Source: Dastarcus helophoroides (Eukaryota; Arthropoda; Insecta; Coleoptera; Bothrideridae). Taken from it: a stretch of 64,000 nt of DNA. Location of the stretch: assembly GCA_028583605.1 (NCBI GenBank), contig CM053329.1, positions 9,610,001 through 9,674,000 of the forward strand, in the 5' to 3' direction. The translations under genes were made by a program, and so were the position numbers. Positions 11,263-22,034 of the stretch are shown here, one piece after another (position 1 is the stretch's first letter; the number at the start of each line of letters is the position of its first letter). The notes beneath the pieces were generated by a model. The model saw nothing but the letters and a program-made list of their open reading frames with translations, did no database searches and was not told the DNA's origin.

Positions 11263-14132
11263 CAGGGCTTCGAATTGTAATTTTTTTCGTTCGGGTTTTA
11301 GGCTTTCGTTCCAGCAAAAGATTTATATCGGTTTGGTTCCGGTTTTCGTTCCGACAAAAATAACGGTTTTTTCCGGTTTTCGGTTTTCGATTTAGCTCCG
11401 GGTGACTCATTTTTTAATTTTTCAAAAGTTTTTCGAATTAAAAATTGATTTGCAAACATAATTTAGCAATTTTTTATGTCTTTTGTTTTCTTTAATATTA
11501 CAACATGTAACTGTTCTGATCTTGCCTAAAAAAAAGGAAAATATTTTTTATTTTTCAAGTTAAAAAATTTCAAGCTGAAACCCTGAATTTTGACTTCAGT
11601 TTGAGTTTAAATTTTAAGAAAAACCAGAACTTTATAAAAAACTAAATCGTATTTTCGGGTTTAGAAATTTTAAATTTAAATTATTCTTCATTGTAGACTG
11701 GTATTGATTGGAAACATTATTTCTGCGTTAAATTTTTCCGAACTGGGTAGGAAAAATGTTAAATTTAAGTTTAAACTTGGAATTTTGATAAAAATCTTAA
11801 ATTATATACCCAAGAGTTAAACAGTTTTAGAATATACAAAATTTAGCAAATAAAATCGAAAATTTGAGAGACTTTGCTTTCATAATTTTGGTTTTCTAGC
11901 GAAGTTTTGACTTTAATTCGCTTTTTCTAACAGAACTGATTTTTGCTGTTTCGACTTTGGTTTCTTGAACTTTGAATTAAATAGATTAAATTAAAAATAT
12001 AAATGAAAATGAAAAAGACCAAAAAATTTAAAATGAAAAGTTTTAAATTGAGATTTTGATGAAATAGTCAAAATTTCGAAAAAAGAACTTCAAAATTTAA
12101 CAGAATTTTTATAATTTATACCTTAATTTAGAAATATAAACCCAAATATTCCATTTTTTCCCTGAAAATGTTGCTGAAAACTTAAAATTTCAAAAAAGTA
12201 AAATTTTTTAGAAAGTTCTTGTTAGTACATTTACCTTATTTCGTTATTTTAACTTTTTTCCTTTGAAGTTTCAAATTTGTCTGTACTTTTTATTATTAAA
12301 TTTTTCTCTAAAACTTCAACTTTAAATAAAATTTAGTCTTTCTCTAGCAAATATACTCGTTCTTATTGACATGTCAACTTTTTTAATTCCAGACATTTTT
12401 CTCGAAATTCTGAGCTAAGACTCAGAGTATAAGTTTAAGTTTTGAGACTTTTAGCTCGAAAACTGAAACTTTTAAGGACTCAAAATTAAGATTAATTTAA
12501 AAAAATGTTAATCATAAATTTAGTTAGTTTTTCCTTAAAATTTAGACTTTTTCCAAGAATGTTAATTTTTTTCTTTAGATTTGGTTATTCTTTAGAGATT
12601 TTAAATGAAGATTCAAAATAAAAAATAACATAAAATATTCAATTTAAATTAACACTTTTGCCTTTGAAATCTAACTTCTGCTAATATTTTTAGCAAAAAT
12701 TCGAAATGTTTAATTAAAATAAATATTCTAAGCAGTTAAAATAAAAAAATCCACAAAAAATGTAATTTCAGTTATTTCTAACCTTCAATATTTTATAGAA
12801 AAATATGAAATTTCAAGATCAACGGCAGATTTTTTGAAAAGAAAAACGCGAATTTCAATTTTAAAAGACGAAACTGTAGGAAAAATTTTAGGCTGTAGCT
12901 AAAAAGTTCCTGAAGAGATTTAACATTTTGAGAATCGATTTTGGACATAAAAGTTTCAAGGAGCAAAGGGCCTAACTTTCGAGTTTATTACCAGAAGTTT
13001 CGCGAAAACAATTAATATTTAAAAAGCATACAATTTTGAATTCTAAATTCTAAACAATCTAAAAAAAATATCGCGATTTCAAGGCTAAAGTCGAAATCTT
13101 GAAAAAAAAATCAAAATTTTCCGAATAAAAAAAAATTTAGAGTAAACAAAATCGTTGGAAGTTTAAATTAGATATTTTCTAAGATGTCACCATTTCCTCT
13201 AAAAATTTCGACCCCAATTTTAAGATCCCAGCTTTAACATGGAATATAATGTTGTATTTTTCCTAAAATTTGTACATAAAACTGATAAATTTCAAGGTCA
13301 AATTTGAAATACGGAGATTTCAATTAAAATTTTAAGAAAAAAATAATATCTTGGAATTTTAGGAAGTTTTGGGAAGTTAGCAGTGTATAAAACCATAAGA
13401 ATTTAAATTTTGTATTCCGAAAAAAATTGAAATACTAAAAAAGATGATATTTAACAGAAAAAAGTTGGAGAAAAATTGAAAATTTGACCAATAACTTCAA
13501 AAAATACAGATATTAAATTAGGGAAGGAAAATCGAAGTTTAAGGAAAGAAGTAAATTTGTAGTTTTCTAAAAAAATTTCAATTTCCTGAAAAGCTTGAAT
13601 TTGCAAATAAGATGTAAGGAAAGCTCAGTTTTCTTAGCTTGAATGAAAAACACTCTACTGCTTTATTTTAAAGTTACAACAGAGGATTATTTTTTGTTTG
13701 TTTTAAACTGGGAATTTTAAGAGAAGAAAATAAATATTTTGAGTAATTTCCAGATAAAAGTCGAAATTTAAAAAAAATGTCGACAATTTTGAGAAAAAGA
13801 TTAAAGTTTAAATTTTAATTTGGTTTGAAATTTTGATAATAAAGTCAATATTCTCTAAAATATATGGAAATTGTTACTTTCTTATATAATTTTTAAATAG
13901 AAATGAGAGACTGAAAGTAAACTCTTAATATTAAGACCAAAGTTGCACGGATTTGTGTAAAATTTTGAAAAAGAAACTTAAGGGTAAAATAAAAACTTTT
14001 ATAAGTACATAAATTCAACGAACCAAAATAAACCGATATTTTTTCCGGTTTCGCTCCGGTTTTTGATTCCGACAAAAATAACGGTTTTTTTTCGGTTTCC
14101 GGTTTTAGGTTCAGTTTCGGTTCGAAGCCCCG
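11263..14132. mobile_element. second non-coding hAT-type element nested in the first
   Basis: Left end CAGGGCTTCGAATTG; the right end on the minus strand is CGGGGCTTCGAACCG, 12 of 15 bases identical, and CAGGG is a common hAT start. An 8-bp duplication with one mismatch flanks it. Both subterminal regions carry ccggtttt/cggttttcgg words and a shared gacaaaaataacggtttttt stretch (11345-11371 and 14070-14092). The 2.6 kb interior (11430-14030) is A-rich degenerate filler with no transposase. It sits about 80 bp inside the right end of the outer element. Confidence 0.75.
11430..14030 (-). repeat. AT-rich degenerate filler (interior of second hAT-type element)
   Basis: The same loose phrase as at 1.1-3.6 kb but mainly in the opposite orientation (gaaaatttgaa and aaagtcgaaattt on the plus strand). 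No coding capacity. Confidence 0.65.
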
Positions 14133-14140
14133 ATTTAGGC
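14133..14140. repeat. 8-bp target-site duplication (right), atttaggc
   Basis: Pairs with 11255-11262. Confidence 0.65.
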
Positions 14141-14210
14141 AATAACATATGAAAAACGCCGAAAAAGGTGAAAATGTAGGCTCATAGGATTTTGCCTAAA
14201 ATCCGGTCTC

Positions 14211-15240
14211 TAGTTATCAGGATCTTTAAAAAACTCGTTATAAGTATGACTATAAATAAAGTAATAATAGATAAGACAAATGTACGTCCCATTATTACCC
14301 TATAAATCTCAAGTTGCTTTCCTATGAAAACCTGCATGCAATACAATAAGTATCACAAAAAGGCATTGACAAAAGCAGCAAAGACAACAGGGAGTGTTCA
14401 ACATAGTTACGACCACCACAAGACTTGTCAGCCACTAAATTATCCGCTGGCCGCTATTCTTCTTGGTCGCAAATCACGATATGATCTATAATTGGCCGGC
14501 CTATAAATTACACTTAAATTTATTATTACCGTCAAGGCCGCGGTTTAATTAAAAAACAAAGCGATCGGCGTTTTTCTATGCCTCACTCCTAATGATTTTA
14601 ACAAGGATTGTTATTTATTTCTTCGATAGCGATCGGAATTATATCTTTATTATTTGGCTCATCGGGGATGTTATTAGAAATGGGTTACGTTTCATCCGGC
14701 CGTTACGGAACTTTTATCTATTTTTATTGGTAATCTATCTGTTGTATTGAATGACAATGAAAGCCAGTTCGATGAATAATGCTGGTAATTAAATGATAGC
14801 GGTCGACAGAGGTAACAATCGTATTAGAAAATCATGCAGCTTTCAAATTTAATAGCTATGAGAGATTTAATTCTGACTTAAATTTATTTCATTAAATATT
14901 GCAATGCGGTAGGTAAATGTCTGTGAAGATTTTCCGGTTACCGGTGTGAAGAAATCAAATGCAACTTGGAATTTTCTTTCATTTATTTCTTCCGATTTTT
15001 TTTAATTTCGCCTGCAAGTACAAATTTTGAACGAAAAAAATTCGTTGTTGTCAACATTTTGATACTAGTTTGTAATGTTGATTTTCTTCTTTAATTTTTT
15101 AGTTAAAACTTCAGATTTCTGTATATTTTTTAAAAATAAATATAAAGTTAAAATCTTAAGTATGTAATTTAATTGTAGCAATACTCCCGTCAATTAATGT
15201 CTATGAAAAGACTATTATAAAGTTTGAGCAAGTTGCGTGA
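14211..15240. other. single-copy-looking stretch, possible conserved non-coding DNA
   Basis: Starts with the right gttatcag duplication. 14320-14960 has mixed composition with GC-rich words (ggccggcc, aaggccgcgg) beside homeodomain-type cores (tttaattaa, ggtaattaaatg), two gcgatcgg words and a ccggttaccggt doublet at 14934-14945. No open frame is recognised and no transposon hallmark is seen. It is a candidate for regulatory DNA, but only comparison with other species could show that. Confidence 0.35.
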
Positions 15241-15248
15241 TTTAGTTT

Positions 15249-15443
15249 GTGTTTGGCAGCCACAGATTTGGATCGAATGAAGGAGTCGTCACTGAAGCAA
15301 GGGCATATTTTGAGGGCCTTGAGAAAACCTATAATTTGGAAAGAATGACAAAGTTGGAAAAACGCAGCACTAACCGTATCGCACTAAAAAGAGAGTATGT
15401 TGAAAAAAAATTAGGCAGTCATGTGGATTGCCGGCAGAAGTGA
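15249..15443 (+). pseudogene. C-terminal fragment of a mariner transposase
   Basis: The 64-residue frame carries the usual mariner tail: a RFGSNE-type segment, an aromatic AYFEGLE segment and LEKRSTNRIALKREYVEK, corresponding to the family's KLEKRWxKCIALxGDYVEK. The catalytic core upstream is absent and no inverted terminal repeat was found, so this is a small 3' remnant. It belongs to a different lineage from the mariners at 17.4, 41.4 and 48.3 kb. Confidence 0.65.
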
Positions 15444-16110
15444 AAACTTAAAACTAGAAAATAACAGTGATAGAATTTTTCCTGATATTATTGAATATGA
15501 AGTAATTTAAATGCACTGGAACTAACTTAAAAACGTGTATATATTTTGATATCTCTGGGATATATACCTAAAATTTCATATTGGTTGTATTAAACCTAGG
15601 TGACAGGCGACTAATACTAGCTACCCTTGATCCTGGTGTTATCCGAATCTTTCCATTTATCCATTGTGATATTATCCAGATGCATTCATCACAATTATTC
15701 CGCAGTTAAATCTTTCATTTTATAAGAGCAAAAATATAGTCTGATATTTCATATTTTTCAGGAAATAACTGGGCCACAAAAGCACAAACGTCAAAAGATT
15801 TAACTGTGAGTGTTAAAATATTACTCAAATCAAAATATTTAATGAAGATTTAAGAAATGTCATTAACAATATAACATCGTCACTCACACGCTTAGCTAAA
15901 TGTTACTAGTTTACTAGTACACTCTGTCTGAGGTTGTTTGCAATGCACATATTACGTACAATTAAAAAAAATTACTTTATATTGCAATATTTTCTCGCTA
16001 TTTTAAAGTAAATTTCGAAATTTATATATATTTTTTAATATTCCAAATGTAAACTTTAAAAGTTTTTCATATTATAAAACTATTTTCAAAACTTTTTTTG
16101 TTAAAAATTT
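15444..16110. other. no gene seen
   Basis: AT-rich sequence without recognised features. Confidence 0.4.
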
Positions 16111-16290
16111 AAAAATTGAAATACACATCTTGTTCCCTGAACTCAAGAAAGATTAAAAAACACAACAAACGTTGGTATAGGAGTTCTAGGAGCAACCTTT
16201 GTTGTGTTTTTATCTCTTTCTTGGTTTCAGGGGACAAGATTTATATTTCAATTCTTAAAGATAACCAAAGACCAGTGCGTTCCACCAAAA
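16111..16290 (+). repeat. foldback repeat unit F2 (palindrome)
   Basis: Inverted arms at 16115-16174 and 16193-16253 (about 60 bp each, imperfect) around an 18-base centre. The arms carry the ggggacaagat / ttggtttcagg and cacaacaaacgttg words of the F family. The hammerhead-like centre seen in F1, F3 and F4 is deleted here. The right side continues with gataaccaaagaccagt and gttccaccaaa, shared with F3 (inverted) and F4. Confidence 0.75.
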
Positions 16291-16299
16291 ATTATGTCA

Positions 16300-16680
16300 A
16301 AAATTTATCTAAAAAAAGGAAAAATTAAGTCAAGTAATTTTGGAAAAAAATCCAAATTAATCAATGCAGCCAACATTTAGAAAAAAGAAGCAAACACATT
16401 AAAAAAAAAGAAATGTTTTAAAAAATTCTGGGGTAAGGAGTAAAAATGTCAATTTAAAATCAGTATTTTAAGGAAAAAATATTAAAATTTTATAAAAATA
16501 AAAGAATTTTTAGCAAGTTTTTATTTTAGTCCAACTCGAGATTTTGAGAATAGTCTACAGTTTTTATTTTTAATCCTTCAAAAAATTTCAACCTTAACTA
16601 AATCTGTCCTATAGTAGGAACGCCAAACCTTCAAATCATAAACCTGTCGAGCATTTTAAAATTGAAATTTATATATATAT
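16300..16680. repeat. AT-rich filler
   Basis: Short low-complexity segment between F2 and a retroelement fragment, ending in a small (ta)n run. Confidence 0.5.
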
Positions 16681-16915
16681 GAAAGCGTTTACAGGGCTTT
16701 TAGGCCCATAGCTTGATAATGTTCTTCCAATACTCTCCAGCAACCATTCTCCAATTTCTAATACTCTTTCCTTTTAGGTCCTCCCGTACTGCGTCACGCC
16801 ACCGTTTTCTTGGTCTACCTTTCCTTCCTTTACATTTTGGAATCATCCAACCTCAGTTCTTAACCAATCTGCCTTTCTCCATCCTTTCCAGATGGCCCGA
16901 GATTAAAATTTGCTC
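16680..16915 (-). pseudogene. C-terminal tail of a reverse-transcriptase protein
   Basis: On the minus strand the translation reads GHLERMEKGRLVKN, a stop, then KGRKGRPRKRWRDAVREDL and a Trp-containing tail. This GRPRKRW arrangement is the standard end of endonuclease/reverse-transcriptase polyproteins of RTE-like elements. Only the last 75 or so residues remain. It is not the same family as the RTE copy at 22-23.8 kb, whose tail is differently worded. Confidence 0.65.
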
Positions 16916-16968
16916 ACACAAAACACGGAAGAATGGTGAAAAGAAGTAAGTATGACTGCTATAGAGTG

Positions 16969-17152
16969 TTTGGTGGAACGGACTGGTCCTTGGTTATTTC
17001 AAAAATTGAAATACAGATCTTGTCCTCCTGAAACCAAGAAAGATTAAAAAACACAACAAACGTTGCTCTAACGCGTTTCGTCAGCCAAGCTGACATCTTC
17101 AGTGAGATACTCAATATCTCTTGGTTTTCAGGGGACAAGTTAGGTATTTCAA
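16969..17152 (-). repeat. foldback repeat unit F3
   Basis: Inverted relative to F2. It begins with ggtggaacggactggtcctt (the reverse complement of the F2/F4 right flank), then the arm with cttgtcctcctgaaaccaag and acacaacaaacgttgctct, the ribozyme-like core, and a short return arm tcttggttttcaggggacaa. F2 and F3 therefore form a larger inverted pair about 0.7 kb apart. Confidence 0.75.
17066..17106 (-). ncRNA. hammerhead-ribozyme-like motif with all core bases
   Basis: Minus strand, in order: CTCA, CTGAAGA (fits CTGANGA), T, stem-loop GTCAGC-TTG-GCTGAC (6 bp), GAAA, ACGCGT as stem III, T as the nucleotide before the expected cleavage point, then AGAG. Stem I has three of four pairs. ACGCGT is self-complementary, as in minimal hammerheads that work as dimers. 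Stem II differs from the F4 copy by paired changes, which supports selection on the fold. Activity is not shown. Confidence 0.6.
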
Positions 17153-17365
17153 GCTATAGAGTGTTACTCAGCTAAGAATGTATACGCAGCGCATTAGAAA
17201 CGCATTAGGAGCCCGCAAATAACTAGAACATGACCGTCAAACTCAAAGATGAATGTCTAATAATCACCTACCTGAGATCGTATGCGCCTCTAAAGTGTTG
17301 TGGAGCACCATCCATTTATTTTATTCCTGATTATGAAGATTATTCTCGGGTAAAATAATGGAAAC
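17153..17365. other. no gene seen
   Basis: Short unique-looking interval between F3 and mariner 1. Confidence 0.4.
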
Positions 17366-17367
17366 TA

Positions 17368-18610
17368 CGAGGGTGTCTGAAAAGTTTTTGACCTTATAGT
17401 GAGGTTGACAGCACTCGTCAATAAAAGCTAGGAAATGTAGTTGTGTATCTTTTGACAGGTACTCACCATATTTGACAATCGTTTGAGTAAGTGGATGTGA
17501 GTGTTTTTGTGAACATGGAAAAAATCGAGTATCGGGCTGTCATTAAATATTTGTTTCTGAAAGGTAATACGCCTACGCAAATTAAAGATTAGTTGGACTC
17601 TGTATATGGGGACTCTGTACCATTATTTACCGTAGTGAAATTTTGGATAGCTGTATTTTTACATGGCCGTACCAGCTTGAGAGACAATGAAGGTTCGGGA
17701 CGTCCAAAAACTGGAACCACTGACAATAACGTTGCTAATGTTCCCTAAATGTAGCTGAACAACCGTCAAATTAAAGTAAAAGAGGTAGCAGAGACTATGA
17801 ATATGTCCAAAGAACATATTAAATCAAGATTTCGTCATGAGGAAGCTGTCCGTACGTTGGGTGCAGCGTTTGCTCACGTTAGATCAAAAACGTGTTGAAA
17901 TGAACATTTCCAGCGCTCTGTTGGTACAGGTTAAGCCCAATAAATCACACTTTTGGCGCCGATTAATCACTGTAGATGAAACTTGGATATTCCATTTTAC
18001 GCCCGAAACAAAAATACATTAAAAACAGTGGCCTGCAAAGGGAAAATTGGCTCTATAAAAACAAAAACTGTTTTTTTTTTTGGCTGGGAAAGCGATGGCG
18101 ACTGGATTTTGAAATAGTCATGAAGATATCTTAATCGATTAAGTGCAGATGGGAAAAACCATTATAGGAGCATATTACGCATCGTTACTTGACAAGCTGA
18201 AGGCAGAAATTGTGGAAAAGCGGCCATATTTGCAAAAAAAATACTGTTTCACCAAGACTCGACGCCTCCTTACACCTCCGCGGTTGCTATGGCAAAAATC
18301 CACGAAATGCTGTAACTGCTTGACCATCTTCCTTACTCACTAGATCTAGCCCCAAGTGACTTATTTTTGTTCCCTCATTTAAAAATTGCGCTTGAAGTAC
18401 AAGATTCTCGTCGAATGAGGAAGTAATTATTTCGTGGTCAAATAATTTGTAGAGAAAAACGCCGAGTACTATTTGGCATGGCTTAAAGAGATGGCAGCAT
18501 TGCTAGAGAAGTGTGTAGACTTACAAGGAAATGATGTGGAAAAATAAAAATAATATAAAGAAAAAATGTCTTGTATATTTGCTAGGTCGGAAACTTCGAC
18601 CACCTTTGTG
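17368..18610 (+). mobile_element. mariner element 1 with inverted ends
   Basis: A 1243-bp element with a TA at each side (17366-17367 and 18611-18612). The left end begins CGAGGGTGTCTGAAAAG; the right end on the minus strand begins CACAAAGGTGGTCGAAG. The inner parts of the two ends agree best (AAGTTT..GACCT). Length and structure are usual for mariner. Divergence between the ends and the broken transposase gene point to an old copy. Confidence 0.85.
17515..18440 (+). pseudogene. mariner 1 transposase, broken
   Basis: This enzyme would cut out and reinsert the element at TA. The start is ATG at 17515 (MEKIEYRAVIKYLFLKG), a helix-turn-helix N-terminus for binding the inverted ends. The DD34D catalytic residues can be followed across frames: Asp in TVDETW (about 17971), Asp in LFHQDSTPPYT (about 18245) and Asp in LAPSDLFLFPHLK (about 18345). 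At least six stops and frameshifts lie between, starting with a TAG at 17590. The ITGAYYASLLDKLK stretch is typical of the irritans-like mariner group. It cannot make an active enzyme. Confidence 0.8.
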
Positions 18611-19440
18611 TATCCAACACTTCAAAAACAACCGTCACGAAGATTGTCTGACACTGTAGCTAAAGTTGTTAGAAGAGAAAGACTTTTCAGGGAGAATTAA
18701 ATATATTTTTGGGATATTTAAAAGCATTTTGGGACCCAAAAATAAAATATACAGAACAATTAAACTTTAATCTAGTTCTGTGACATGAGCACACTTTCTG
18801 TCTTTCTTTCTGTATTCTGGATTTTGTTTGGTTCTATTGTCTCTTTACTTTGTGTCAATGCTATTTCTAAGGGATTGCTTAATCACGCTGAGATTGGTAA
18901 TTATTGAATCTTGTGATACGCAATCGTAATGTTGAATCCGGAATCAAAGTGGGATGAGGCAAAATTTTTCTATTTCAATAAAATCCTAGTCAATCCCGAT
19001 TACCTGACAACCCTAACTGGATCTCTGGAATGTATAAGAAAGTGGTGCAATTGCACTACAAGATATTACTAATTTTTAATATTTCATCAGTGCACTTTAA
19101 AATCGTAACAGCTCGACTTTATTTTGGAAATTCCGAGATAGCACTCGATTTTTTTTACAAATTTTAAGCTTTTTACTGAAAAATTTGGCTTTTTTTTAAA
19201 GTATCATCTTTAAAAATAAAATGTTGGTATTCCTTTGCAATTTAAGGCTTTAATTTTAAGCTCGACTTAAAATATATTTCGACTTCACTGTGAAAATCTC
19301 TTTTTTTTTGTGGTTGGTAAACTAAATTTTCTCTCTTGAATTTTGACTGAGATTATTTTTCTATGAATTCGGATTTATTTTCCAAGGTTTTGAATTTTTT
19401 TCAATTTACAAAAAATATCAATTTTAATTTAAAATAAAAT
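18611..19440. other. no gene seen; filler from about 19090
   Basis: 18611-19080 is unique-looking with no recognised frame; 19090-19440 is T-rich filler. The last bases before the hAT (about 19440-19492) may be RTE coding sequence, see the RTE entry. Confidence 0.4.
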
Positions 19441-19484
19441 TTCAAAGAATTTCAAGAAAACAAAAAACACATTTAAAATACAAA

Positions 19485-19492
19485 AGTACACC
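19485..19492. repeat. 8-bp target-site duplication (left), agtacacc
   Basis: Identical to 22165-22172. Confidence 0.9.
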
Positions 19493-19729
19493 CAGGGCCG
19501 GCGGAAACCGGCATGCAACGCATGCGGAGCATGCGGGCGCCTCGTCGAAGGGGGCGCCATCACGAGATTCGGATATGTACTATAATTTTATTAAAATATA
19601 GAATCTATAGAAAACTTAATAAATTATAATAAATAATCTAACTTAACTATGAATACGGATACATAAAATACATATTTTGTTTGTAATGTGATATCAGTAG
19701 ATACCACACATAATTTTAATTTACAGGGT

Positions 19730-19985
19730 TTTTCATAATTATATTCCCTAGTTTCTAAAATTATATTCTTTAGTTTTTAAATTGTTATTCCAAGTTTCCC
19801 AAAATTATATTCCAAGTTTCCCAAAATTATATTCTAAAATTCCCAGAAATATATTCTAATTTACCAAAATTATATTCTACAATTCCCAAAATTATGTTCC
19901 TGTTTTTTCACAACTATATTCGAATTTTTTTCAAAATTATATTCCTAACTTTTCACAATTTTATTCCCTATGTATAACCTGTAGT
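19730..19985 (+). repeat. tandem array of about 20-22 bp units inside the hAT
   Basis: About eleven imperfect copies of an aaaattatattccaagtttc-like unit. Two units in opposite orientation lie at 20765-20812, just before the transposase remnant, so the array has inverted partners within the element. Confidence 0.75.
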
Positions 19986-20811
19986 TACAAATAAATTATT
20001 AGTTTTTATTCTTACATTTTTTTGTCCTAAACTGAATAAATTTTGTTTATTTTTCAACCGCCTTTTTGTTTTTTAACTTAAATAATTATTTATTTTATAT
20101 CACAAAGATAATATTCTTTAAAACGAATTTTTTCTTTCATTTTAAATAAATTTATCAAATATTATTTTAATTTAAAATGTTTATAAACTATTTTATTAAA
20201 TATATTCTAGCTTCATTTTCGCTTTTTCTAACCAGTTTTCCAGACTCCTATAACACCCCTCACATTCTTCAACTTCGGCTAAATTACTTTCAATTTCACT
20301 AGAATTTCAATCAATTCTCTTAGTATCAGCCATTGTTTTGTCATTTATTATGAACATAAAAAAGAGTTTACTTTTCATAATTTTGTTATAAATATTATTT
20401 ATGATCTTTCTGCAGATCCCTGCAGCATTTGCTATGTCTTTAATCTTGTTTCTTTCGTTTTTAGTATATTCTTAACAATGTTGTATATTTCTTAAGTTAT
20501 TGATTTTCCTGTTTTTCTAACCATATCAGTGATAAAATTTAATTTAAAAAAAATATATATATACATTAAATAGAATTAGTTAAAATTGTGCAAAGCAAGT
20601 TGTTAATTTCTTTATTGCTTCTTAATATTTTATAAATATATACACAATCTATTTTTTACTGTACATACAAATTTTGAATTCAAAAATTTCTTTTGCTTTA
20701 TCTAATTAAAATGGAACTTATTCAATGAAAATGTGGATATAATTTTGACAAATTGGTAATTTAATTTTGGAAAACTTGGTATATATTTTTGGGAAACTTG
20801 GAATATGGGGT

Positions 20812-22034
20812 GCAAAATTTACTTTTGAACAAAAATCCTCGAGCTTTTTTCGTACCTTGTGCTGCCCATACTCTAAATTTAATTATTAACGATGCAGCTA
20901 AGGTGAATACAGATACAATTAGTTTTTTTAATATCATTCAAGAAATATATAATTTCTTTTTATCTTCTACTAAGCGTTGGACAATACTTTTAAAATACGT
21001 TAAAAATTTAACTTTAAAACAACCATCAGATACACGATGGGAAAGTAAGATTAATGCAATTCGGCCCTTACGATATCAATGAGGAGAAGTTTACGATGCA
21101 CTTATTGATATTGTAAATAATGAAAATTTTAATAAAGAAATCCAACATGAAGCACGAGTATTATGTTTAAAAATACAAGACTACAAATTTCTTTGCTCTC
21201 TTATAATTCGGCATGACTTGCTCAATAGAATAAATCCTGTAAGTAAAATGCTTTAAGACCCAAATATTATTACGCATGCATTAGAATCAATTGAAAATTT
21301 AAAAATATTTTTGCAAGATTATCGATCAGAACTGAAATTTAAGGATGTTCTAAAAACAGCAAAAGAACTGAGCGAAGAGGTGGATGGAGAACAAGAATTT
21401 AAAAATAGTTCGGAAGTGCGACAACGAAAGAAGACACGACAATTTGATTATGAGCAATCCGACGAATCGCCTCGATCTCCACTAGATAAATTTAAAATCA
21501 ATGTATTTTATACGCTTTTAGATGTTGCAATGCGTTCGACAAACGATCGTTTTGAATAATTAGACATATTTTGAAAATTTCGATTTTTTGAATAAATTAC
21601 CGGAAGTTAATAATGAATCTTTAAGAAAATATTGTAACGATTTAGAGATTATTTTAAAGGACGGCGAGAGTAAAGATGTAAATGCAATAGGGTTATTTGA
21701 TGAGTTGTGTGCTTTCCCGGATATTTTTCAGAAGAATGATTTTAATATTCGAAAACCTTTTGATATTCTTAATTATTTCGTATCCAATAATTTAGCTTTC
21801 CTTAACTTTTCAATTGCCTTAAGAATACTGTTAAATTTACCTATTGGCGTAGCAAGTGGCGAACGTAGTTTTTCTAAATTGAAATTGATTAAAACTTACT
21901 TAAGAACAAATATGTCACAAGATAGGCTAAATAGTTGGGCGTTAATTAGCATTGATAATGATATATGTGCAGAATTAGATGTTAAAACCATTATATCCAA
22001 TTTTTTGTGTACTAAATCCAGATTTATTAAATAG
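20812..22034 (+). pseudogene. hAT transposase (DUF4371/ZMYM1-like group), broken
   Basis: The enzyme would cut and paste the element. Preserved blocks: PRAFFVPCAAHTLNLIINDAA near the N-terminal side of the core, DTRWESKINAI (the conserved RW region), a charged linker around 21400-21500, and the C-terminal dimerisation part with LPIGVASGERSFSKLKLIKTY and MSQDRLNSWALISID. Faults: in-frame stops at 21080 and 21255 and a frameshift with stops between 21557 and 21588. The N-terminal zinc-finger and first catalytic Asp regions are missing, replaced by the tandem array. The open frame starting upstream at 20789 begins inside the array and its first residues are not native. Confidence 0.8.

Larger units (their letters stand above)
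5337..14210. mobile_element. non-coding hAT-type element carrying nested insertions
   Basis: Left end TAGAGACCTGATTTTAGGCA; the right end read on the minus strand is TAGAGACCGGATTTTAGGCA, so 19 of 20 terminal bases match. The ends are flanked by a perfect 8-bp duplication (gttatcag), the hAT signature, and a TAGAG start is one known hAT terminus. It spans 8874 bp, but two later insertions (7408-10509 and 11263-14140, including their duplicated targets) account for 5980 bp, leaving about 2.9 kb of its own sequence. That sequence is degenerate AT-rich filler without a transposase, so the element must have been moved in trans. The perfect duplication shows the two ends belong to one insertion. 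Confidence 0.85.

Noticed and set aside
11263..14132. Filler interior read as a decayed coding gene
   Set aside because: No conserved hAT transposase block can be found in any frame on either strand.
16713..16949. 78-codon plus-strand frame
   Set aside because: Antisense to the GRPRKRW reverse-transcriptase tail on the minus strand.
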